This document shows positions 10,154 through 19,269 of a stretch of DNA of 64,000 nt, piece after piece (position 1 is the stretch's first letter; every line of letters starts with the position of its first letter). The DNA is taken from the NCBI RefSeq assembly GCF_002975405.1, contig NZ_PCPS01000001.1:372001-436000 (forward strand). Direction: 5' to 3'. The notes below the pieces were generated by a model. That model saw nothing but the letters and a program-made list of their open reading frames with translations. It made no database searches and was not told the origin of the DNA. The translations under genes and the position numbers were made by a program. This stretch comes from Arthrobacter sp. MYb229. GTDB lineage: Bacteria > Actinomycetota > Actinomycetes > Actinomycetales > Micrococcaceae.

Positions 10154-10654
10154 CTAGAGCTCGCCGAAGGGCAGCGGTCCGCGGTTTCCCAGCTGGTGGT
10201 CGAAGACGAGCGTGGTTTCGGTGTGCCCGACCGATTCGTCGGTGGCCAGGTTGTCCAGCACCCAGTCGCGCAGTTCCTCGGTGGAGCCGACCGCGATATG
10301 CAGCAGGTAGTCGGTGCCGCCGGAGACATGGAACATCGAGAGCACCTCGGGCAATTGCGGGATGCGCTGGCGGAAGGTGTCGATCTTCTCGCGGTCGTGG
10401 GCGCGCAGCTTGACCGAGATCAGCGCCTGCACGGTGCGCCCCACCGCGGCCAGCGAAACCTCCGCGTGGTAGCCGGTGAGGATGCCGCGGTCCACCAGCG
10501 AGCGGGTGCGCAGCAAGGCGGTGGACGGGGCGATGCCCGCGCGCTGCGCGAGCGTCGCATTGGAGATGCGGGCATTGCTGACCAGCTCGTCGATGATGAT
10601 TCGATCGATCTCGTCCAGATCGGTGCCGAAGGAAGACTCTGCGTGCGATGACAT
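10154..10654 (-). CDS. Lrp/AsnC family transcriptional regulator
   Basis: A 166-residue regulator. The N-terminal HTH (LDEIDRIIIDELVSNARISN, LAQRAGIAPSTALLRTRSL, GILTGYHAEV) is typical of Lrp/AsnC. The C-terminal RAM/AsnC ligand domain has ALISVKL, FHVSGGTDYLLHIAV and ELRDWVLDNLA. Members bind amino acids and control their metabolism; the ligand here is unknown. It is divergent from the Nudix gene. Confidence 0.9.
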   Translation of the reverse strand: MSSHAESSFGTDLDEIDRIIIDELVSNARISNATLAQRAGIAPSTALLRTRSLVDRGILTGYHAEVSLAAVGRTVQALISVKLRAHDREKIDTFRQRIPQLPEVLSMFHVSGGTDYLLHIAVGSTEELRDWVLDNLATDESVGHTETTLVFDHQLGNRGPLPFGEL

Positions 10655-10753
10655 AAGAATATTTCACCATACCCGCCGCGGTTCGTTGAAATGTTTGGCG
10701 GTTTTCTGCTTCGCCTCAGCCCGCAGATCCCGCCGCCGGTGGCGCCCGGCCGA

Positions 10754-10769
10754 TATATTGGGGCCTATG
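10754..10769 (+). promoter_or_regulatory. Leaderless promoter of the Nudix gene
   Basis: TATATT (10754-10759) ends 7 nt before ATG 10767. Confidence 0.6.
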
Positions 10770-11240
10770 ACACGACGTTCCGAAACCACCGGTGAACCCT
10801 TCGACACCCGCCTGGCGGCCTACGCCCTGGTGGAGCACGAGTCCAAGGTGCTGCTCACGCTGTGGGATATGCGTCATCGCGATGCCAGATTCACCCCGCG
10901 CTGGTCCTTGCCCGGGGGAGGGGTGGACCTGGGCGAACAGGCCACCGACGGGGTCATCCGCGAGGTCTACGAGGAGACCGGCTACCGGGTGGGCCAGCTC
11001 TCCCTGCTCGATGTCAGCACCGGCATCATCCCCGCCGCGAAGCGCTACTCCGGGGATGGGCACCCGATGCAGACCGTGGCGGTGACCTACCGGGCGCGGC
11101 TGCTCGGCGGGGCATTGCGCCACGAGCAGGACGGCTCCACCAGCGAAGCGGCCTGGTTCACCCGGGAGGAAATCCTGGGGCTGAACCGCATCGAACGAGT
11201 GGACAGCATCCTGCGTTTGACCTCGCCCGGCGTGCGCTAG
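10767..11240 (+). CDS. Nudix hydrolase
   Basis: A 157-residue protein with a complete Nudix box: GGGVDLGEQATDG followed by VIREVYEETGY, that is G-x5-E-x7-REVxEETG-aliphatic. The family cleaves nucleoside diphosphates linked to another moiety, needing Mg2+ held by the box glutamates. The substrate cannot be read off. ATG 10767 is chosen over longer in-frame openings because of the -10 element 7 nt upstream and the normal family length. Confidence 0.9.
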   Translation: MTRRSETTGEPFDTRLAAYALVEHESKVLLTLWDMRHRDARFTPRWSLPGGGVDLGEQATDGVIREVYEETGYRVGQLSLLDVSTGIIPAAKRYSGDGHPMQTVAVTYRARLLGGALRHEQDGSTSEAAWFTREEILGLNRIERVDSILRLTSPGVR

Positions 11241-11263
11241 CGCAAAAGCAAGACCCGCTGGCC

Positions 11264-11281
11264 TAGAATTCAGGGGAGATG
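11264..11281 (+). promoter_or_regulatory. Leaderless promoter of the lipoprotein gene
   Basis: TAGAAT (11264-11269) ends 9 nt before ATG 11279. AGGGGAG touches the ATG and is too close to act as a Shine-Dalgarno. Confidence 0.55.
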
Positions 11282-12106
11282 AATTTAGCTAAAATCACCA
11301 CCGCCGGCGCGCTGGCCCTCGCCGCGACGCTGACGCTGTCCGCCTGCACGAGCCAGTCCCCGGAGCCGGTCGAAGAATCCAAGGGGATCGAGCTCTCCCT
11401 GTCCGCCGGGACGGACCCCACCCAGCGCGCGCTGGGAAAGATCTATGCCGATGCGCTGCGTGCGGCCGGCTACCAGGTCACCGAGCTCCAGCCGAGCACG
11501 GATCCCTACCAGCAGGTGCTCGACGGCAACGCCGACGTGGCCCTCGCCGAGTCCACCGCAGCCGAGCTGCGGGCGGCCACCGCCGGAACCGCGGCGCACA
11601 GCCTGGCCTCCAGCGGCACCAATGGCTCCGCGGTGCTGGTGATGAGCGCCGCCGAGGCCAAGCACCATGCGGTGGATTCGGTGCCCAGCCTCGCCGCCGC
11701 CTGCCCGGAGCTGAGCTTCATCGGCGCCCAGCCGGCCAGCGACCAGCTGCTGGAAGCCCTGGAAGACGCCGGATGCGCCAAGCCCGAGGTGAAAACCGTG
11801 GCCGCGGAGCAGCTGCCCGGGCAGCTGCGCGCCTCGCTGGATCGGGTGCTGGTGCTCTCGGCCGCCGATGCGATCATCGGCGACGAGGGCTTCTACATCG
11901 TCCCGGGCAGCGAGGAGATCTTCGCGGACGCGCCGCTGGTGCCGCTGGCCGGTGCGGACCTCGACGAGCCGGCGCAAAACGTCGTGGACCAGGTCAGCGA
12001 GCAGCTGGACCAGGAGGCCTTGATCGGCATCAACCGGATGGTCAGCGGAGCCGACGCGCTGGACCCGGAAACCGCCGCCACCCGGTACAAGCTGCTGAAC
12101 AACTAA
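11279..12106 (+). CDS. Lipoprotein, glycine-betaine-type substrate-binding fold
   Basis: A 275-residue secreted lipoprotein. A signal peptide ends in the lipobox LSAC, giving lipidated Cys23. The mature part looks like an OpuAC/ProX type solute-binding domain: IELSLSAGTDPTQRALGKIYADALRAAGY-like opening split by YQQVLDGNADVALAEST, and a final ALIGINRMVSGADALDPETAA. No ABC permease or ATPase is adjacent, so the transport partner is not visible. The ligand is unknown. Confidence 0.65.
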   Translation: MNLAKITTAGALALAATLTLSACTSQSPEPVEESKGIELSLSAGTDPTQRALGKIYADALRAAGYQVTELQPSTDPYQQVLDGNADVALAESTAAELRAATAGTAAHSLASSGTNGSAVLVMSAAEAKHHAVDSVPSLAAACPELSFIGAQPASDQLLEALEDAGCAKPEVKTVAAEQLPGQLRASLDRVLVLSAADAIIGDEGFYIVPGSEEIFADAPLVPLAGADLDEPAQNVVDQVSEQLDQEALIGINRMVSGADALDPETAATRYKLLNN

Positions 12107-12173
12107 CCGCGGCGGGTGTTCATGCGCCGACAAGAAGGCGCGCGCCCCGCCCCAATCATGAGAAAGTGTACCC

Positions 12174-13394
12174 ATGGCAGAATTCAAGCAATCCTCGAAG
12201 CTCCACAACGTGCTCTACGACATTCGCGGGCCACTGCTTGAGCACGCCCAGCGGATGGAATCCGAGGGGCACCGCATCCTGAAGCTGAACATCGGCAACC
12301 CGGCGCCCTTCGGGTTCGAGGCGCCCGACGCGGTGCTGGTGGACATGATCCGCAACCTGCCCAACGCGCAGGGCTACTCGGACTCCCGCGGCATCCTCTC
12401 GGCGCGCACCGCCGTCTCGCAGTACTACCAGACCCGCGGCATCCAGACCATCGGGGTGGACGACGTCTACCTGGGCAACGGGGTCTCCGAGCTGATCACG
12501 CTGTCGCTGAACGCGCTGCTGAACAACGGCGACGAGGTGCTGATCCCGGCGCCCGACTACCCGCTGTGGACCGCCTCGGTCTCGCTGGCCGGCGGCACCC
12601 CGGTGCACTACCTGAACACCGAGGAAGAGGGCTGGCTGCCGGACCTGGCCGATATGGAAGCGAAGATCACCGATCGCACCAAGGGCATCGTGGTCATCAA
12701 TCCGAACAACCCCACTGGCGCGGTCTACCCGAAGCAGACCCTGGAGGGGATCCTGGAGCTGGCGCGCAAGCACAACCTGATCGTCTTCTCCGACGAGATC
12801 TACGAGAAGATCCTCTACGACGATGCGGTGCACATCAACACCGCGGCGCTGGCCGACGACGTGCTGGTGCTGACCTTCTCCGGGCTGTCCAAGGCCTACC
12901 GGGTCTGCGGCTTCCGCTCCGGCTGGATGGCCATCTCCGGGCCCAAGCACCTGGCGAAGGACTACGTGGAGGGCATCAACCTGCTCACCAACATGCGCCT
13001 GTGCGCCAATGTGCCCGGGCAGCACGCGATCCAGACCGCGCTGGGCGGCTACCAGTCCATCGATGACCTGATCCTGCCCGGCGGCCGGCTGCGCGAACAG
13101 CGCGACGCCGCCTACGATCTGCTCCAGGCGATTCCGGGGGTGAGCGTGCAGAAGGCCAAGGGCGCGCTGTACATGTTCCCGAAGCTGGACCCCGAGGTCT
13201 ACCCGATGCACGACGATGAGAAGTTCGCCCTGGAACTGCTCAAGGCGCAGAAGATCCTGATCACCCAGGGCACCGCGTTCAACTGGCCGGCCCCGGACCA
13301 CTTCCGCCTGGTCACCCTGCCGGCGGTGCGGGATCTGAAGGACGCGGTGGGCCGCATCTCGGTGTTCCTCGAGGATTGGCGCGCCCGGGCCTAG
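12174..13394 (+). CDS. alaA: PLP-dependent aminotransferase, AlaA-like
   Basis: A fold-type I aminotransferase of 406 residues. Family members transfer the amino group between glutamate and pyruvate to make alanine. The PLP lysine is K240 in SGLSKAYRVCGFRSGW; NPNNPTGAVYP and DEIYEKILYD are the other cofactor motifs. The N-terminal SSKLHNVLYDIRGPLLEHAQ and LKLNIGNPAPFGF match the AlaA (YfbQ) subgroup rather than aspartate aminotransferase. It is transcribed with the PPK2 gene but the latter has its own promoter. Confidence 0.88.
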   Translation: MAEFKQSSKLHNVLYDIRGPLLEHAQRMESEGHRILKLNIGNPAPFGFEAPDAVLVDMIRNLPNAQGYSDSRGILSARTAVSQYYQTRGIQTIGVDDVYLGNGVSELITLSLNALLNNGDEVLIPAPDYPLWTASVSLAGGTPVHYLNTEEEGWLPDLADMEAKITDRTKGIVVINPNNPTGAVYPKQTLEGILELARKHNLIVFSDEIYEKILYDDAVHINTAALADDVLVLTFSGLSKAYRVCGFRSGWMAISGPKHLAKDYVEGINLLTNMRLCANVPGQHAIQTALGGYQSIDDLILPGGRLREQRDAAYDLLQAIPGVSVQKAKGALYMFPKLDPEVYPMHDDEKFALELLKAQKILITQGTAFNWPAPDHFRLVTLPAVRDLKDAVGRISVFLEDWRARA

Positions 13395-13404
13395 GCCTGG
13401 GCGC

Positions 13405-13419
13405 TAAGCTGAAGCGATG
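13405..13419 (+). promoter_or_regulatory. Leaderless promoter of the PPK2 gene
   Basis: TAAGCT (13405-13410) ends 6 nt before ATG 13417. Confidence 0.5.
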
Positions 13420-14280
13420 AGCGAATATCCACAGAATCTGCTGGCCCGGCTGCGCGTGGTCGGCGAGGTCGACCTGTCCCAGCACGCCACCGGCGAACCC
13501 GACTGGTGGCCGAAGGACGCCCCGCGCAGCAAGCGCAAGGCGGCCAAGCGGCTGGAGGCCATCGCCGCGGAGCTCACCGAGCTGCAGGAGCGGCTATTCG
13601 CCTCCGCGCTGCACGGGCAGCTGCGCGACTCGCTGCTGCTGGTGCTGCAGGGGATGGACACCGCGGGCAAGGGCGGGATCGTGCGCCACGTGATGGGCCT
13701 GTTCGACCCGCAGGGCGTGGACCACCACGCGTTCAAGGCACCCACCGACGAAGAGCAGGCCCACGATTTCTTGTGGCGCGTTCAGCAGCGGCTCCCCGAA
13801 CCGGGGATCATCGGCGTCTTCGACCGCTCGCACTATGAGGACGTGCTGATCCACCGGGTGCAGAAGCTCAGCAGCACTCAGCAGATCGAGGCGCGCTACC
13901 CGAAGATCGTCGACTTCGAGCACGCCCTGCACGAACGCGGAATCCACCTGCACAAGGTGATGCTGCATATCGGCCCCGCGGAGCAGTACGCGCGGCTGAG
14001 CGAACGGCTGGATCGCGAAGACAAGCACTGGAAGTATTCCCCGGCCGATGTCGAGGACCGGCTGCTCTTCGCCGAATACCAGCGCGCCTACGAGCTGGCC
14101 ATCGAACGCACCGCGACGGTGGATGCGCCCTGGTATGTGATCCCGGCGGATCAGAAATGGCGGGCGCGGCTCTGCGTGGCGGAGCTGCTGCTGCACACCC
14201 TGCGGGAGATCGACCCGCTCTGGCCGAAGGCCGACTTCGACGTCGCCGCCGAACGCAAGCGCCTGGACGCGACCAAGTAG
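13417..14280 (+). CDS. PPK2-family polyphosphate kinase/phosphotransferase
   Basis: A 287-residue one-domain PPK2. These cytoplasmic enzymes use polyphosphate to phosphorylate nucleoside mono- or diphosphates, or run in reverse. Walker A GMDTAGKG is at 79-86 and the Walker B-like FDRSHYEDV has D136. The lid region has RLSERLDREDKHWKYSPAD. The short single-domain length and the YPKIVDFE segment fit the AMP/ADP phosphotransferase groups, but the class cannot be assigned with certainty. Confidence 0.9.
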   Translation: MSEYPQNLLARLRVVGEVDLSQHATGEPDWWPKDAPRSKRKAAKRLEAIAAELTELQERLFASALHGQLRDSLLLVLQGMDTAGKGGIVRHVMGLFDPQGVDHHAFKAPTDEEQAHDFLWRVQQRLPEPGIIGVFDRSHYEDVLIHRVQKLSSTQQIEARYPKIVDFEHALHERGIHLHKVMLHIGPAEQYARLSERLDREDKHWKYSPADVEDRLLFAEYQRAYELAIERTATVDAPWYVIPADQKWRARLCVAELLLHTLREIDPLWPKADFDVAAERKRLDATK

Positions 14281-14284
14281 GAGC

Positions 14285-15004
14285 TCAGCCGACGGCATGC
14301 ACCGCGAAGGCGGTGAGGAAGCCGGCGGTGGCGATCAACCCGGTGAAGTCGTGCTCCACGGCCCAGGCCTCGGGGATCATCGTATCGGCCACCATGGTCA
14401 GGATGCCGCCGGCGGCCAGCGCGATCGCGAAGGCGGTCCACCCCGGATCGGTGAGCGAAAGCAGGGCGAACCCGGCCCAGGAGGCCACCCCGGCGACCAG
14501 CGTCACCGAGCCCCAGAGCAGGAAGATGCCGCCGGCCTTCTTGCCCGCCTGCTTCTGCTGCGCCGTGCTGGCCAGCGCTTCGGGAATGTTGGAGATGAAG
14601 ATGGCGACGAGCATCGCCGGATTCACCGCGCCTCCGGCGACCAGCCCGACACCCAGAGCCACCGATTCGGGGATGCCGTCGATCAACGCCCCGACGGCCA
14701 GCGCATTGCCCGAGGCCGAGGCGGAACCCGGGGCGCGGGAGCGCTTGGCCACGATCCGGTTCGCGAAGAAGTAGAGCAGCGCGCCGCAGATCAGCCCGAG
14801 CGCGGTGACCAGCAGCCCGCCGGTGGCGTAGGACTCGGCGACCAGCTCGAAGGCCAGCGCGCAGATCAGCACGCCCGCGCCGAAGGCCATGATCCCGGCC
14901 ACGGCAGCCCGCGGAAGTTTCAGCCACCAGCCCGCCGCGGCGCCCAATAAAAGCGAGGTCCCGGAAACCAGACCCCAGATCAGTGCCCACCATGCCATGC
15001 TCAT
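14285..15004 (-). CDS. ZIP family metal transporter
   Basis: A 239-residue membrane protein with about eight hydrophobic helices. The metal-site helices carry DGIPESVALG and ISNIPEALAS, with DTMIPEAW further on, as in ZIP (Zn/Fe/Mn importer) proteins of the GufA type. ATG 15004 is preferred because TACGCT lies 7 nt upstream on the minus strand; ATG 15022 would start upstream of the transcript. Metal preference cannot be read. Confidence 0.85.
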   Translation of the reverse strand: MSMAWWALIWGLVSGTSLLLGAAAGWWLKLPRAAVAGIMAFGAGVLICALAFELVAESYATGGLLVTALGLICGALLYFFANRIVAKRSRAPGSASASGNALAVGALIDGIPESVALGVGLVAGGAVNPAMLVAIFISNIPEALASTAQQKQAGKKAGGIFLLWGSVTLVAGVASWAGFALLSLTDPGWTAFAIALAAGGILTMVADTMIPEAWAVEHDFTGLIATAGFLTAFAVHAVG

Positions 15005-15017
15005 AATGCCCAGCGTA
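15005..15017 (-). promoter_or_regulatory. Leaderless promoter of the ZIP gene
   Basis: On the minus strand TACGCT (15012-15017) ends 7 nt before ATG 15004. Confidence 0.5.
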
Positions 15018-15052
15018 GCCAAGATACTGGCCGCTGGGCAGGCAAGAGCGGA

Positions 15053-15280
15053 CTAGTCGGCCGAGTTTTCCACCCGGCGGCGGGCCTGGTCCAGGCGTTC
15101 GGAGACGCCGTTGAGCCAATTCTCGCAGTGCGCGGCCAACGCTTCGCCGCGCTCCCACAGCGCCAGCGAGGCTTCCAGCGGGACTCCGCCGGTCTCCAGC
15201 TGATTGACCACCGCCATCAGCTCCTCACGGGCCTGCTCATAGGAGAGCTGTGCGATATCTTCGGGGATTTGCTCGGTCAT
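15053..15280 (-). CDS. xseB: Exodeoxyribonuclease VII small subunit
   Basis: A 75-residue helical protein with LSYEQAREELMAVVNQLETG, GVPLEASLALWERGEALA and CENWL, the XseB pattern. It forms ExoVII with XseA and degrades single-stranded DNA. It starts 9 nt after xseA ends, and its ribosome-binding site (AAGGAAA on the minus strand) overlaps the xseA stop, so the two are coupled. Confidence 0.93.
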   Translation of the reverse strand: MTEQIPEDIAQLSYEQAREELMAVVNQLETGGVPLEASLALWERGEALAAHCENWLNGVSERLDQARRRVENSAD

Positions 15281-15289
15281 GGGGTTTCC

Positions 15290-16558
15290 TTAAAGTGCTT
15301 CGGTGGCCGGTGCGGCCGGGAAAATTTCGTCGACGGTGGCGCTCAGCTTGCCGGCGGCCACGCGGATGCGCAGGCCCTGGCCGGGATGCAGCTCCTCGGC
15401 GGTGCGCACCACCGTGCCATCGGCAAGCTGGGTGACCGAATAGCCGCGGTCCAGGGTCTGCTGCGGGGAGAGCGCGCGCATCTGCGCGCGCAGATGGCCC
15501 AGCTCGTCTCCGGCGCGTTGCACCCGGTGGCGGATCAGCGCCATCGAGCGTTCCCGCCAGCGCCCCAGATCCTCGGCGCGCGCGTCGATCATGGCCTGCG
15601 GATTGGCCAGCACCGGGCGCTGGCGCAGCGCCGTGATGGTCTGCGCCTCGCGCTGCAGCAGGTTGTTGATCGCCCGGTCCAGGCGTTGGCGCGAGAGCTC
15701 GATGCCGGCGAACTCCTCGTTCAAATCCGGGACGATGCGCTTGGCCGCGTCCGTCGGCGTCGAGGCGCGCAGATCGGCCACATCGTCCAGGATGGGCCGG
15801 TCCGCCTCGTGCCCGATGGCCGAAACCACCGGGGTGGTGGCGGCGAAGACGTCGCGGATGAGTTCTTCGTTGGAAAAGGGCAGCAGGTCCTCCAGGGCGC
15901 CGCCGCCGCGGGCGATCACGATGACCTCGACGTTCGGGTCGGCGTCCAGCTCGGACAGCGCGGCACGCACCTGGGCGACCGCGTCGTTTCCCTGCACCGC
16001 GGTGTTGATGATGCGAAAGCGCACCGCCGGCCAGCGCAGCGTCGCGTTGCGCACCACGTCCTTCTCGGCGTCCGAATCGCGGCCGGTGATCAGCCCGATG
16101 GTGCGCGGCAGCACCGGCAGCGGCAGCTTATGCTCCATCGCGAACAAGCCCTCGGCGCCCAGGGCCTGGCGCAGGCGTTCGAGCCGCGCGAGCAGTTCGC
16201 CCAGGCCCACCGGGCGCAGGTCGGTGGCGTTCAGCGAGAGCCGCCCGGTTTTCGCATACAGGCTCGGCTTGACCCGGGCGACCACGCGTGCGCCGACCTC
16301 CGGGGTGGATTCCAGCTTGCGCATCACCGAGGACCAGACGGTCACCGAGAAGGAGTTGTCCGCGTCCACATCGCGCAGCGTCAGATAGCCGTGGCCATTG
16401 CGCACATTCGCTTCGAGCAGTTGGCCCTCCACCCAGGTGACCGGGGAGTTCTCGATGTGGATCTTCAGTTTTTCGGTCAGTATGCGCAGCGGCCACGGGT
16501 TTTCGGCACTGGTCTCCGCGGCCGTTGCCGGCATGGTGCGCGGCGCTTCTGGTGGCAT
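15290..16558 (-). CDS. xseA: Exodeoxyribonuclease VII large subunit
   Basis: A 422-residue catalytic subunit. The N-terminal OB-fold (WVEGQLLEANVRNGHGYLTLRD) is followed by the nuclease domain with IGLITGRDSDAEKDVV, VIVIARGGGALEDLLPF, AIGHEADRPILDDVADLRASTPTDAA, then the long helical region and the tail LDRGYSVTQLADGTVV. ATG 16558 is backed by AGGAGAGG upstream. xseA-xseB sit close to ispH as in many actinobacteria. Confidence 0.96.
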   Translation of the reverse strand: MPPEAPRTMPATAAETSAENPWPLRILTEKLKIHIENSPVTWVEGQLLEANVRNGHGYLTLRDVDADNSFSVTVWSSVMRKLESTPEVGARVVARVKPSLYAKTGRLSLNATDLRPVGLGELLARLERLRQALGAEGLFAMEHKLPLPVLPRTIGLITGRDSDAEKDVVRNATLRWPAVRFRIINTAVQGNDAVAQVRAALSELDADPNVEVIVIARGGGALEDLLPFSNEELIRDVFAATTPVVSAIGHEADRPILDDVADLRASTPTDAAKRIVPDLNEEFAGIELSRQRLDRAINNLLQREAQTITALRQRPVLANPQAMIDARAEDLGRWRERSMALIRHRVQRAGDELGHLRAQMRALSPQQTLDRGYSVTQLADGTVVRTAEELHPGQGLRIRVAAGKLSATVDEIFPAAPATEAL

Positions 16559-16853
16559 GGGTCCTCTCCTGCATAACCGGGGCCCGTCCGTGATTAAACG
16601 TGCCGGTGGCTCATGAGAGACTATCGCACAATGCCGACGATTTGCCGGATTGCAGGGTGCCCGCCGGGGTGCGCGAGCGGCGGTGCCAGGGTCACAATCC
16701 GGGCAAAAAATGACGGATTTTCATGCCGCGCAGGCGGTGCGCGGCGCGTTTTTCAACGATTGGGATAATCCTGCCTCAAGCCGTTGTCCGCCTTCGGGCG
16801 GGGGAGGACACTGAGCGGTAATTGGGGAAAATTACATAGAGAGATGCAGGATC
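16559..16853. other. Divergent intergenic region between xseA and the deacetylase gene
   Basis: No gene is seen. A GATAAT hexamer at 16764-16769 could be the -10 of the rightward gene, giving a leader of about 85 nt with a small GC hairpin (GTCCGCC...GGCGGGGGAGGAC, 16786-16808). A c-di-AMP riboswitch was considered because of the cell-wall gene downstream, but its conserved core was not found. Confidence 0.35.
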
Positions 16854-18026
16854 ATGCGGTGGCCATTGGGGAAGAAAAATCATGTTCGTTCGTCCACCGC
16901 GACCTGTTTGGCCTTGGGATTACTGGTGGGCATGGCGCCTCTGGCCGCAGCGGCGGCAGCCCCCGCGAGCGCGGCCATCGCTGTGGCCGCGGAGCTGTCC
17001 ATCGACCTGCCGGCCAAGGTACGCACCACCGACAACCTCAATCTGCGCACCGGCCCGTCCACCGCCTATCGGATCCTGGTCTCGATCCCCAAAGGCACCG
17101 CGGTCCCGGTCTCCGGGCGCGCCTCCAACGGGTGGTACAAGGTCAGCTACGCCGGGCATACCGGCTACGTCAGCGGATCCTACGTAGTCGCCGCCACGGT
17201 GCGCACCCTGGACAGCCTGAATCTGCGCAGCGGAGCGTCCACCTCGTACAGGATTCTGGTGACCATTCCGCGCGGGAGCACGGTCCCGGCCTACGCACGG
17301 GCGGGCAACGGATGGTACAAAGTCAGTTATGCCGGGCGCACCGGCTGGGTCAGCGGCAGCTATGTCACGACCTATCCGAAGCCACCGGCGGCCCCGCAAT
17401 CCACCGGCCCGAATCGGACCGGCCGGGTGGTGCTGACCTTCGACGACTGCCCGAGCAGCCTGAGCTCCTTCAACTCGGTCATTTCCTATGCGGCGACCAA
17501 CAATATCGGCCTGGTGCTCGCTCCGACCGGTAATTGCCTCGGCTCCTACAAATCGCGCTACGCTGTGGACCTCGCGGCGCTGGCCCGGGCCAAGGGGCAA
17601 TGGGTCATCAACCATTCGATCAGCCATCCGGACCTGCGTCCGCTGTCCTGCCTGCAGGCCGGCGCCCAATTGAGCGGCAGCGGAGTGCATACGAACTTCG
17701 GCCGGCCACCCTACGGCGCCATCGATGCCAGCGTGCGATGCGGCTACGACAGCCGCGGCATGGGAATCTGGACCTGGACGCGGGACACCCGGGACTGGGA
17801 GGCGAAATCCAAGTCGATCACCGTGGCGCGGGCCGCCGCGGCAGTCCCCGGGGACACGGTGCTGATGCATATGCAATGGTACGGATTCTCACCCGATGCG
17901 CTGAAGCAGATCAAGGCCAAGCTGGCGCAGCGCGGGGTGAACGTGTGCCGTGCCTATCACGGGACCGATGGCGTCGGCGCCGTGGTGCGCACCCCGGTCA
18001 GGCTGCCGAGTTCCCTGCCTTGCTAG
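16854..18026 (+). CDS. Secreted polysaccharide deacetylase with two SH3b domains
   Basis: A 390-residue exported protein. The signal peptide has a basic start and a long Ala-rich core (to about residue 45). Two bacterial SH3 repeats follow (about 56-112 and 119-175), each with NLNLR or SLNLRSG, NGWYKVSYAG and GSYV, which usually bind cell wall. The C-terminal NodB-type domain has TFDDCP (metal Asp pair), NHSISHPDL (H-x3-H), GRPPYGA and a late LMHMQW. It likely removes acetyl groups from peptidoglycan or another amino-sugar polymer outside the membrane. Confidence 0.88.
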   Translation: MRWPLGKKNHVRSSTATCLALGLLVGMAPLAAAAAAPASAAIAVAAELSIDLPAKVRTTDNLNLRTGPSTAYRILVSIPKGTAVPVSGRASNGWYKVSYAGHTGYVSGSYVVAATVRTLDSLNLRSGASTSYRILVTIPRGSTVPAYARAGNGWYKVSYAGRTGWVSGSYVTTYPKPPAAPQSTGPNRTGRVVLTFDDCPSSLSSFNSVISYAATNNIGLVLAPTGNCLGSYKSRYAVDLAALARAKGQWVINHSISHPDLRPLSCLQAGAQLSGSGVHTNFGRPPYGAIDASVRCGYDSRGMGIWTWTRDTRDWEAKSKSITVARAAAAVPGDTVLMHMQWYGFSPDALKQIKAKLAQRGVNVCRAYHGTDGVGAVVRTPVRLPSSLPC

Positions 18027-18113
18027 CAGCGATTACGGCCACGGAGGCAGATCTCACAGCCCGTTAAGGGTGGCGCGCATCATATGAGCATGCGCTAACT
18101 TGCGCCGGGTTCG

Positions 18114-18128
18114 TAGACTAGAGATATG
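18114..18128 (+). promoter_or_regulatory. Leaderless ispH promoter (-10 TAGACT)
   Basis: TAGACT (18114-18119) ends 6 nt before ATG 18126. The surrounding TAGACTAGAG string is identical to that before guaA. Confidence 0.6.
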
Positions 18129-19220
18129 GCTACTTCCACTTCTGTCCCGGTCTCGTTGCCGATCCCTCGGATTCCGCGTATTCGCCGCACTCCCGAGCAG
18201 ATCGCCGCAGCCTCCTCGCAGGTCACCGAACGCAAGGTGCTGCTCGCCGCCCCGCGCGGCTACTGCGCCGGCGTGGACCGCGCGGTCATAGCGGTGGAGA
18301 AGGCCCTGGAGCACTACGGGGCCCCGGTGTACGTGCGCAAGCAGATCGTGCACAACGTGCATGTGGTCTCCGAACTCGAATCCCGCGGCGCGATCTTCGT
18401 CGAAGAGAACGAAGAGGTGCCCAGCGGCGCGCTGGTGGTGTTCTCCGCCCACGGCGTCTCCCCGGCGGTGGTGCAGTCCGCCGAGGACCGCGGCCTGCGC
18501 ACCATCGACGCGACCTGCCCGCTGGTCACCAAGGTGCACCGCGAGGCCGTGCGCTTCGCGAAGAATGACTACGAAATCCTGCTGATCGGCCACGAAGGCC
18601 ACGAAGAGGTCGAGGGCACCTACGGCGAAGCGCCGGAGGTCACCACCATCGTGAACAACCCCGAAGAGGCCGACACCGTGCAGGTGAAGGACCCGGATAA
18701 GCTCATCTGGCTCTCGCAGACCACGCTGAGCGTGGACGAGACCATGGAGATCGTGCGCCGGCTGCGCAAGCGCTTCCCGAATCTGCAGGATCCGCCCAGC
18801 GATGACATCTGCTACGCGACCACCAACCGGCAGGCGGCGATCAAGGAGATCGCCCCGAGCTCGGAGCTGGTGATCGTGGTCGGTTCGGCCAACTCCTCGA
18901 ACTCGGTGCGCCTGGTCGAGGTTGCGCTGGATCACGGGGCGAAGGCGGCCTACCGGGTTGACTTCGCCAACGAGGTGGACGAGACCTGGTTCGAGGGCGT
19001 GTCCAGCATCGGGGTCACCTCCGGCGCCTCGGTGCCAGATGTGCTCGTCCAGGAGGTGCTGGCCCTGCTCGCCGACTACGGATTCACCGACGTCGCGGAG
19101 GTCACCACCGCCCAGGAAGACATCATCTTCTCGCTGCCCAAGGAAATCCGCGGCAAGCTCAAGGAGTCCGGCGACGACGCCCGGGCCCTGGGCGGACGGC
19201 GCTCCTCGGAAACCCGCTAA
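18126..19220 (+). CDS. ispH: 4-hydroxy-3-methylbut-2-enyl diphosphate reductase
   Basis: Last step of the MEP isoprenoid pathway, making IPP and DMAPP with a [4Fe-4S] cluster. The three cluster cysteines sit in [23 protein letters not shown] and [11 protein letters not shown]. Also present are [28 protein letters not shown] and the late [13 protein letters not shown]. The 364-residue length includes an actinobacterial N-terminal extension ([17 protein letters not shown]). It is leaderless and lies just upstream of ychF. Confidence 0.97.
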   Translation: MATSTSVPVSLPIPRIPRIRRTPEQIAAASSQVTERKVLLAAPRGYCAGVDRAVIAVEKALEHYGAPVYVRKQIVHNVHVVSELESRGAIFVEENEEVPSGALVVFSAHGVSPAVVQSAEDRGLRTIDATCPLVTKVHREAVRFAKNDYEILLIGHEGHEEVEGTYGEAPEVTTIVNNPEEADTVQVKDPDKLIWLSQTTLSVDETMEIVRRLRKRFPNLQDPPSDDICYATTNRQAAIKEIAPSSELVIVVGSANSSNSVRLVEVALDHGAKAAYRVDFANEVDETWFEGVSSIGVTSGASVPDVLVQEVLALLADYGFTDVAEVTTAQEDIIFSLPKEIRGKLKESGDDARALGGRRSSETR

Positions 19221-19252
19221 GCACTTCATTTCCCGCATCTCCTAAGCAAAGG

Positions 19253-19269
19253 TAGAATTTCCTCCCGTG
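19253..19269 (+). promoter_or_regulatory. Leaderless ychF promoter
   Basis: TAGAAT (19253-19258) ends 8 nt before GTG 19267. Confidence 0.55.

Noticed and set aside
16559-16853. c-di-AMP (ydaO) riboswitch before the cell-wall deacetylase
   Set aside because: Only a GGGGGAG stretch is reminiscent; the conserved core and the expected stems were not found.
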